Positions 57,292 to 64,000 of a stretch of DNA of 64,000 nucleotides are shown here, piece by piece. The translations under genes were made by a program, and so were the position numbers. The stretch spans positions 154,278,455-154,342,454 of the forward strand of contig NC_091122.1 of assembly GCF_040183065.1 (NCBI RefSeq), given 5' to 3'. Under the pieces are notes generated by a model that saw nothing but the letters and a program-made list of their open reading frames with translations, did not search any database and was not told the DNA's origin. The stretch is from Periplaneta americana (Eukaryota > Arthropoda > Insecta > Blattodea > Blattidae). Position 1 is the first letter of the stretch. Each line of letters begins with the position of its first letter.

Positions 57292-58812
57292 TTTTGAACC
57301 ATGATGTCTCAAACGTTAAAAATATTGTAGTAGGTTATTTTGTATGTTCTAAATATGAATTTCAAGCAATACTATATTTATATCTTTCACAGTTTGGCAG
57401 CAATCAGAATTTAAAATATTGGTTTAACAAAGAACACGGTTTCATTCATTGAAGTTTTCTTACTATGTAAAGGAAGATGGAAAAGTAATTTCAATGCAAT
57501 TCGAAAAAAAAGAGCCTTGTTTATAAATGTCCTTATAAAATGAAAAAAAAAAAAACATGAATAACTTTTTAAATAGTTACCCATCGTAAAATAATTTTAA
57601 AAAATATAGAACACAAAATGCAATTCATTTTTACAGACGAGAAAACATGTGTTTAATTCTTTAGGATGTATTAATTCCAATGTGAAAATTTCACAATGCT
57701 GACTTAAATATCACGTCAGTTTTTAATAAAAATAACTCACCGGAACAAAGGAGCTCAGCAGGTAGGCTCTCCCGTCGTGCAGAATGTTGCACGATCAAGG
57801 TCAGGGAGACGGACGTTTGAGATTATTCATCGTTATGAAGTCTCGCTAACGCTGCGACCGCCACACGTAGCAAGCGATTTTCAACCATCGCATAGGAACA
57901 AAAATTAATAATTTTATATTTTTAATTATTCGCAGGTTTTTTGAGATAAAGCCATAAAACTTGGAAAATTGATTAGGAATAAGATTTTCTTTAATACGAA
58001 TAAAATTCGCAGGTATTTAATTTGTTGCATACGAATATAAAACTATTTCTTTTTTTCAATGAGGTGTTTTTACGAGCATGCCTCAATATTATTCGGATTA
58101 GTCTTTAAGATATTAAAATATGGTTATTCAGGTTTACAATGGCATCTGTTTAGTTGCGATGACACTTCATATAGGGTGTCTAGAATATTTTAAATTATAG
58201 ATAACATGTAACTGCCACCCATTTTTCAGTCATCCGTATGACTAAGATATTAAAGAATGGCGGTCATAGTTCGCGGTTTAATTTATTTTGATAATAACAT
58301 TATTATATTAAAAGCCCAAAAAAAAATGCATGACATCGCTGGCATATTCTTAAAATTTTGTATGGAATAACCCTTAATCTAAAGCTATGGTTTCCAACTC
58401 TGGGGAGAGAAATTTTGAGGATTTTAGGACGGAATGAGAACTATAAAATATAAATAATTGACGCAGCACCAATATTGTCACCAACAACGGACATCACACC
58501 ATTAGAACAAAATGGAAATGGTGAGGCCACGACGTAAGACTGAGGGACGACAAATGGATTTACAAGATTACCAGTGAAACCCCCGTGCAGGCAAATAGCT
58601 TTAGGACAGACCTCTGCGCAGATGGGTGGTCTTCTTCAAGGAGAGAGCAACCCAACAATGGTCCCGAGTAACAAGAGGAAGAAGTGAATGGAAATACCTC
58701 GAGAGTCATCGAGCAGTGTGTGAGAAAACTATACAAAAATAATAATCAGTCAGTACCATGGACTAAAAACTCACAATAAAAATAAATTTCAATACAAAAT
58801 CAAGTATAACTT
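57292..58812. other. No gene seen
   Basis: AT-rich sequence apart from 57735-57890, a GC-richer patch with a donor-like CCG|GTGAGT on the minus strand but no convincing open frame upstream. The part from about 58480 may be LINE sequence upstream of the RNase H remnant, though no motif is clear. Confidence 0.4.
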
Positions 58813-59165
58813 CTAACAGTGATTAGTTAACCGCGTCAGAAAAGTTAGAGCAAACGAAATTTGGAAGCAGCCGCCGCAACATGAATGGTACAAAGAACAA
58901 CATCCAGGAATAGCCATTAACTGCCAACTCAACACACAAACAGCAATAACAAGATTGAAAAGTGGACATATAAAACATATGAAGATAGTTGCATCAAGAA
59001 GATCTTCCCAATATGCACAAAATGCAACATAGTACAAGCTTCACCATTTCACATCTTGTCATGTTTAGGGCTTATACCTGACTACATCTACTCAGCCCAA
59101 AGAAGGTTGCACACCTTCTGGAACAACGTAATCTCATGGACTTGGTCTAAGACCTTGGGATAAGG
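58813..59165 (+). pseudogene. LINE RNase H / zinc-knuckle C-terminal remnant
   Basis: The plus strand reads VRANEIWKQPPQHEWYKEQH, ITRLKSGHIKHM, and after a one-base shift KIFPICTKCNIVQASPFHIL, SCLGLIPDYIYSAQRRLHTF and WNNVISWTWSKTLG-stop. The C-x2-C-x8-H-x4-C knuckle (CTKC...HILSC) following an RNase H-like 'TRLxSGHIxxM' block is typical of arthropod non-LTR elements with a C-terminal RNase H domain. The catalytic part of the RNase H and all of the polymerase are missing. At least one frameshift. Confidence 0.75.
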
Positions 59166-59468
59166 AAGAAGAAGAAGAGTTAGAACTTTCCCTCTAGCAG
59201 GAGGCTTTTGCCCTTCACGGCACACAATAGGCTACTTTTATATTTATACTGTACGAGTATAGGCATAAGCACATGAAACTATAAAGTAAATTTATTGCTA
59301 TTTATCCACCTGTAGGCTATGTGAGCAATGCCAAGCTTGTATAGTTACGCATGTATTGTGCACGCGTTTGTTTGGCGTCCATTGCAAAGCACAACTGAAT
59401 AACATTATTTCCAAAACTATATTGCAATGCATCCATGCATTATATTTACAATAAACTCTTTCTAATAC
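59166..59468. other. No gene seen
   Basis: Short AT-rich spacer. Confidence 0.5.
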
Positions 59469-60297
59469 GTTACGTTTTAGGCGTAATAGATCGACTATTG
59501 ATCAGATTTTTTTATATTCGACAGATATTGGAGGAAAAATGGGGGTATAAGGGTACAATACATCGGTTATTCGTAGATTTCAAAAAGGCATATGACTCGG
59601 TTAAGAGAGACGTATTATATGATACTCTTATTGAATTTGGTATTCCCAAGAAACTAGTTCGATTAATTAAAATGTGTCTCAGTGAAACGTACAGCAGAGT
59701 CCGTATAGGCCAGTTTATATCTGATGCTTTTCCAATTCACTGCGGGCTAAAGCAAGGAGATGCACTATCTCATTTACTTTTTAACTTTGCTCTACAATAT
59801 GCCATTAGGAAAGTTCAGGATAACAGACAGGGTTTGGAATAGAACGGGTTACATCAGCTTCTTGTCTATGCGGATGACGTGAATATGTTAGAAGAAAATC
59901 CACAAACGATTAGGGAAAACACGGAAATTTTACTTGAAGCAAGTAAAGAGATAGGTTTGGAAGTAAATCCCGAAAAGACAAAGTATATGATTATGTCTCG
60001 TGACCAGAATATTGTACGAAATGGAAATATAAAAATTGGAGATTTATCCTTCGAAGAGGTGGAAAAATTCAAATATCTTAGAGCAACAGTAACAAATATA
60101 AATGATACTCGGGAGGAAATTAAACGCAGAATAAATATGGGAAATGCATGTTATTATTCGGCTGAGAAGCTTTTATCATCCAGTCTGCTGTCAAAAAATC
60201 TCAAAGTTAGAATTTATAAAACAGTTATATTACCTGTTCTTTTATGGTTGTGAAATTTGGACTCTCACTTTGAGAGATGAACAGAGATTAAGGGTTA
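59469..60297 (+). pseudogene. LINE reverse transcriptase, family 'RWAGHVARM', copy d
   Basis: It starts within [11 protein letters not shown] (only [14 protein letters not shown] bases remain, in a shifted frame), then [40 protein letters not shown], a TAG near 59840, [40 protein letters not shown] and [21 protein letters not shown] shift near 60245 precedes [18 protein letters not shown], where the copy ends abruptly at 60297. Truncated at both ends. The 5' break coincides with that of copy c. Confidence 0.9.
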
Positions 60298-60513
60298 ACA
60301 TTTCTTTTATAAGGAATTTATATTGTTTTTCAACTTGTTTTGTTGTGATTTTGGTAAGGTTTTCTAGTTTTTTTACATATGAATCGAAGTGGTTGTATTG
60401 ATAGGTGGAAATAATTAGTGTAATAAAATCATCAGTAACGCTTCTGTCCCTAATTTTTAATTACGAAAGTTGGCAAGCCTAGTTACACGCAACAAAAAAA
60501 GTTTTGGTAATAT

Positions 60514-60692
60514 CACAGTCTAGTATAAACAGTTACGAAGCTTGAGTTTATGAGGGTACTAGAAACAATAGACTGTGCAGGTACTATTTCGTATTGTCTG
60601 TAATGAGGCGATAACAGCGATCCTAGTGGTTAGCAAGTATTTATGGACGCATATTTACTACGTATTGAGCTTCGTAACCGTATATACTAGAC
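60514..60692 (+). mobile_element. P-like MITE 2, right end clipped
   Basis: It starts CACAGTCTAGTATAAACAGT and ends TACGGTTACGAAGCTC-like inverted sequence, closing TATACTAGAC. Internal AGAAACAATAGACTGTGCAG and GCGATCCTAGTGGTTAGCAA match MITE 1 and the ends of the THAP element at 47294. The last few bases of the right terminus are replaced by CAGTGTTCC, the start of a hAT remnant, so no duplication can be read. Confidence 0.82.
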
Positions 60693-61412
60693 CAGTGTTC
60701 CACAACTGGTGTGCCTCCATAAGGTGAAAGGTGTGACGCGAACTTTTACCTATTATGATAAGAAATTAATAAAATTAATTAAAATTAAATTCCTCACTCT
60801 GCTGACACAATTAGCCGCCGAGTTAGTGACATGGCCAATGACATCGAAGACATTATGAAGGAGAAAATAAATAGCAGTCAGAAGTTCTCACTTCAGATCG
60901 ACGAGTCCACCGATATTAGCGGTCATGCACAACTTCTTTCCTACATTCGGTACATTCATGGGGAATATAATTGCATTTTTTTTTTCTTTTTGTGCAAAGA
61001 ACTGCGCGAGCGAGCAACCGGTGAAGAAATATTTCGTACAACTAATGAATATGTGGTCCGTAATGAATTTACATGGGAGGACTGCGTTAGCGTTTTTTAG
61101 ATTCGTGGCTAAAGTACGTGAAGTATATGCTAACAAACAGAGCGACCATTGCCTCATTCACCGCCAAGCCATTGTCGCTACTTCTTTACTATCTCCTCTG
61201 AAAATTGTGATGCACGAAGTAGTAAAAGTTAATATGTTATTGTCATTTTCAACTATATATGTGAACTGGGCTTCTCGACGTTAACTGAAATTAAAACATT
61301 AAAGAGGAAGAGACTCAAATCCATCGATGAAAAAATGAGGCTTGCACTGTCAACAATTCCGCCGCGGATCAGCCACCTGTGTGCAGCTAAGCAGGCCCAA
61401 GTATCACATTGA
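60693..61412 (+). mobile_element. hAT element remnant (ZBED5-like), 3'-truncated
   Basis: CAGTGTTCCACAACTGGTGT at 60693 is a hAT-type terminus, directly abutting the clipped end of MITE 2. The interior is the transposase pseudogene at 60798. No matching right terminus or 8-bp duplication is seen before the AAT microsatellite at 61520. Confidence 0.6.
60798..61412 (+). pseudogene. hAT transposase, ZBED5/SCAND3-like, internally deleted
   Basis: The frame reads SADTISRRVSDMANDIED, FSLQIDESTDISGHAQLLSY, FLCKELRERATGEEIFRTTN and FTWEDCVSVF; after a shift VREVYANKQSDHCLIHRQAI; then a deletion; then STIYV, LGFSTLTEIKTLKRKRLKSI and MRLALSTIPPRISHLCAAKQ. 'IDESTD' holds the first catalytic aspartate. 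'HCxIHRQAL' and the C-terminal 'ST...LTxIKxxKRxRL' match hAT transposases of the ZBED5-like type. The middle of the catalytic domain, including the second aspartate, is lost. Non-functional. Confidence 0.85.
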
Positions 61413-61519
61413 AAGTGTGAGTGGAGTTATTTACTTTAATATTAGTAATAGAAATGTGTAGGCCTACTTTCTAAAGTGAATTAAAGTCCATAAATTGTTG
61501 CAAGAGTCGATTTATGTTT

Positions 61520-61526
61520 AATAATA

Positions 61527-61571
<45 letters not shown>

Positions 61572-61588
61572 GTAACAATAATAATACT
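61520..61588. repeat. (AAT)n microsatellite at the 3' end of LINE copy e
   Basis: Trinucleotide run with a few G and C interruptions, followed by ACTTACTTTTTTACAAATGG, the 3' end of LINE copy e. Confidence 0.9.
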
Positions 61589-61608
61589 TACTTTTTTACA
61601 AATGGCTT

Positions 61609-62416
61609 TTGTGCCAGATCGTGCGTATTTGCTTGTTTTCCGCACAGAACCAATACGCGGTAAGTGTGAAATACCACATTCACTATTCCCAACGTAATAC
61701 ACATAACAATTTCCCTCTTCTTACCGCTTAAGCGCGACATTCATTTTACTGCTTTAGGCTTTTAACATATTATTTTTAGAGACGTTTAACATAGTAATAA
61801 TTATAAATTGGAAACTTACCACTGCAATTTCACCTAAATTGCAATGTTAATTATTGTTTTTAAATGTTTGCAAAAATTAAGTAAAGTCTACTACTCCACG
61901 AAACTTATTGCATTCCTGATACAAGTAACATTAAGGAAGCCGTGAAAAAAATCAACGAGATTCCAGATGCCGATGTTATTACTGCAATATGTTATATAAA
62001 TAATATTGTTAAAATATTAAAATGAAAAATAAATCATTACATAACCTTACCGTTTGTTTTAAGTTCGCATTTATAGACTGGGGGAAAAAAAAGACAGACG
62101 TATATCACGGCCTGCTGGAGTATAGTAAACACAGAAAACATTTTATAGCAACAATGTTGAAGAAAGATATTTTGGTTTTCCGAAGTTGCCGTCATTAAAC
62201 AGAAACCAAGATGGAGATTTCATTGCTACTAATTAGAAATTCGTCTTTCAGATATGTAATAAACGATATTCGCACAAAATAATGTACGATACACGAGCGG
62301 TATGTTTGTTTTCATTTTCTCGGAAATTAAAAAAGCTCAACTACGTTTCGCTTTTTCAATCTTTTCCTCGAACATGAAAACGTCAACATACCGCTCTTGT
62401 AACGTATATTACTATT
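61609..62416 (-). mobile_element. Hairpin-ended 0.8-kb element, copy 2, inserted in a LINE 3' end
   Basis: It matches 26690..27498 inverted and closely. It splits the LINE 3' end GGCTTTTAAGGAA: GGCTTTT stands at 61605-61611 and TTAAGGAATCC resumes at 62415. At most TT is duplicated, so no long target duplication was made. The hairpin end (ATACCGCTCTTGTAACG) is next to the LINE stop codon. Low divergence between the copies suggests recent movement. Confidence 0.8.
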
Positions 62417-63926
62417 AAGGAATCCGAAGGTTCATTGCCGCCCTCACATAAGCCCGCCATCGGTCCCTATCCTGTGCAAGATTAATCCAGTCTCTATCAT
62501 CATATCCCACCTCCCTCAAATCCATTTTAATATTATCCTCCCATCTACGTCTCGGCCTCCCTAAAGGTCTTTTTCCCTCCGGTCTCCCAACTAACACTCT
62601 ATATGCATTTCTGAATTCGCCCATACGTGCTACATGCCCTGCCCATCTCAAACGTCTGGATTTAATGTTCCTAATTATGTCAGGTGAAGAGTACAATGCG
62701 TGCAGTTCTGCGTTGTGTAACTTTCTCCATTCTCCTGTAACTTCATCCCTCTTAGCTCCAAATATTTTCCTAAGCAACTTATTCTCAAACACCCTTAACC
62801 TATGTTCTTCTCTCAGAGTGAGAGTCCAAGTTTCACAACCATACAGAACAACTGGTAATATAACTGTTTTATAAATTCTAACTTTCAGATATTTTGACAG
62901 CAGACTATATGATAAAAGCTTCTCAACCGAATAATAACACGCAGTTCCCATATTTATTCTGCGTTTAATTTCCTCCCGAGTGTCATTTATATTTGTTACT
63001 ATTGCTCCAAGATATTTAAATTTTTCCACCTCTTCGAAGGATAAATCTCCAATTTTTATAGTTCCATTTCGTACAATATTCTGGTCACGAGACATAATCA
63101 TATACTTTGTCTTCTCGGGATTTACTTCCAAACCGGTCGCTTTACTTGCTTCAAGTAAAATTTCCGTGTTTTCCCTAATCGTTTGTGTATTTTCTCCTAA
63201 CAAATTCACGTCATCCGCATAGACAAGAAGCTGATGTAACCCGTTCAATTCCAAACCCTGCCTGTTATCCTGAACTTTCCTAATGGCATATTCTAAAGCG
63301 AAGTTAAATAGTAAAGTTGATAGTGCATCTCCCTGCTTTAGCCCGCAGTGAATTGGAAAAGCATCAGATATAAACTGACCTATACGGACTCTGCTGTATG
63401 TTTCACTGAGACACATTTTAATTAATCGAACTAGTTTCTTGGGTATACCAAATTCAATAAGAGTATCATATAATACTTCTCTCTTAACCGAGTCATATGC
63501 CTTTTTGAAATCTATGAATAACTGATATACTGTACCCTTATTTTTTCCCATTATCTGTCGAATACAAAAAATATGATCAATAGTCGATCTATTACGCCTA
63601 AAACCGCACTGATGATCCCCAATAATTTCATCTACGTACGGAGTTAATCTTCTCAAAAGAATATTGGACAAAATTTTGTACGACGTCAACAAAAGTGATG
63701 TTCCTCGAAAGTTACCACAGTTGGTTTTGTCCCCCTTTTTAAAAATAGGTACAATTATGGACTCCTTCCATTGTTCTGGTACAATTTCCTTCTCCCAAAT
63801 AGCAAGTACAAGTTTATAAATTTCGCTGTATAATGCACTTCCACCCTCTTGTATTAATTCTGCTGGAATTTGATCGATACCTGGAGACTTGTACTTTTTC
63901 AGATTTTCTATCGCAATTTCGACTTC
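62415..63926 (-). CDS. LINE reverse transcriptase, family 'RWAGHVARM', copy e, open but 5'-truncated
   Basis: Minus strand, 504 codons without a stop from 63926 to TAA at 62415. Order: [80 protein letters not shown] (motif A aspartate), [40 protein letters not shown] (YADD), [40 protein letters not shown] and [20 protein letters not shown], ending MNLRIP. The polymerase motifs are intact, but the endonuclease domain and the true start are missing; the frame begins at an ATT microsatellite. It is an incomplete element copy, the best preserved of five. The hairpin element is inserted at its stop codon. Confidence 0.92.
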   Translation of the reverse strand, partial: EVEIAIENLKKYKSPGIDQIPAELIQEGGSALYSEIYKLVLAIWEKEIVPEQWKESIIVPIFKKGDKTNCGNFRGTSLLLTSYKILSNILLRRLTPYVDEIIGDHQCGFRRNRSTIDHIFCIRQIMGKNKGTVYQLFIDFKKAYDSVKREVLYDTLIEFGIPKKLVRLIKMCLSETYSRVRIGQFISDAFPIHCGLKQGDALSTLLFNFALEYAIRKVQDNRQGLELNGLHQLLVYADDVNLLGENTQTIRENTEILLEASKATGLEVNPEKTKYMIMSRDQNIVRNGTIKIGDLSFEEVEKFKYLGAIVTNINDTREEIKRRINMGTACYYSVEKLLSYSLLSKYLKVRIYKTVILPVVLYGCETWTLTLREEHRLRVFENKLLRKIFGAKRDEVTGEWRKLHNAELHALYSSPDIIRNIKSRRLRWAGHVARMGEFRNAYRVLVGRPEGKRPLGRPRRRWEDNIKMDLREVGYDDRDWINLAQDRDRWRAYVRAAMNLRIP

Positions 63927-63929
63927 TAA

Positions 63930-63988
<59 letters not shown>
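63930..63988. repeat. (AAT)n microsatellite at the 5' end of LINE copy e
   Basis: Trinucleotide run ending just before the window edge; it marks the 5' breakpoint of the LINE copy. Confidence 0.95.
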
Positions 63989-63990
<2 letters not shown>

Positions 63991-64000
63991 TTAATTACAT

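Noticed and set aside
57735..57890. Second host exon on the minus strand (donor-like CCG|GTGAGT)
   Set aside because: No reading frame stays open between a plausible acceptor and the donor; stops occur in all three frames shortly upstream, so only a non-coding first exon would be possible.
62665..63222. Plus-strand frames (69 and 80 codons) recurring at 44628 and 36610 on either strand
   Set aside because: They are antisense shadows of the conserved LINE reverse-transcriptase frame.

Overview
This window looks like AT-rich, repeat-dominated nuclear DNA from an arthropod, most likely an insect; cockroach or termite is my guess, from recognised repeat families only. I see no bacterial operon, no CRISPR array, no rRNA gene and no complete host gene. 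Nearly all recognisable coding sequence belongs to transposable elements, most of it broken. The only candidate host coding sequence is one 231-bp internal exon on the minus strand at 26324..26554.

Layout. 0-4.2 kb: a TA-flanked 1.1-kb inverted-repeat element, two more TA-type elements (one with a DUF4817-like transposase start) and the C-terminal end of a non-LTR reverse transcriptase. 4.2-6.4 kb: a structurally complete hAT transposon with an open 494-aa transposase, 8-bp target duplication and terminal inverted repeats, inserted just after the stop codon of that LINE. 6.4-10 kb: LINE tail, a decayed arthropod repeat-gene family, a foldback element and a Harbinger-like MITE. 11.2-17.3 kb: nested insertions, in which a long foldback element carries a P-like MITE in one arm and a TA element in the other; a tandem duplication with another TA element at its junction; and an 881-bp element with a THAP-like start. 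17.7-21.1 kb: a 34-bp repeat array beside a broken MULE transposase, then a 173-bp satellite. 21-30 kb: sparse sequence with a tRNA-like locus, a SINE, a TTAA element, the orphan exon, a hairpin-ended 0.8-kb element and another TA element.

30.6-37 kb: a cluster of broken LINE and Tc1/mariner-like transposases interrupted by palindromic elements. 37.9-40.2 kb: a 64-bp satellite with 793-bp higher-order structure. 40.4-46.2 kb: three LINE fragments, a non-autonomous hAT and a SINE with a 16-bp target duplication. 46.4-48.9 kb: a TA element split by a 1.33-kb element carrying a THAP domain. 52-55 kb: a long pyrimidine-rich array with an 1109-bp higher-order repeat. 55-64 kb: a SINE, a unique GC-richer island, LINE remnants, a second P-like MITE, a broken hAT (ZBED5-like), a second copy of the hairpin element inserted in a LINE 3' end, and a 504-codon uninterrupted reverse transcriptase frame.

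The most useful signal is the nesting. Several insertions can be compared with an uninterrupted copy inside the same window, giving target duplications directly: TA for the CAGGGACATC family, 7 bp for the THAP-bearing family and its MITEs, 8 bp for the hATs. The candidate novelty is a pair of P-like (THAP-type) families with CA termini and apparent 7-bp duplications, together with short derivatives that look like their deletion products.
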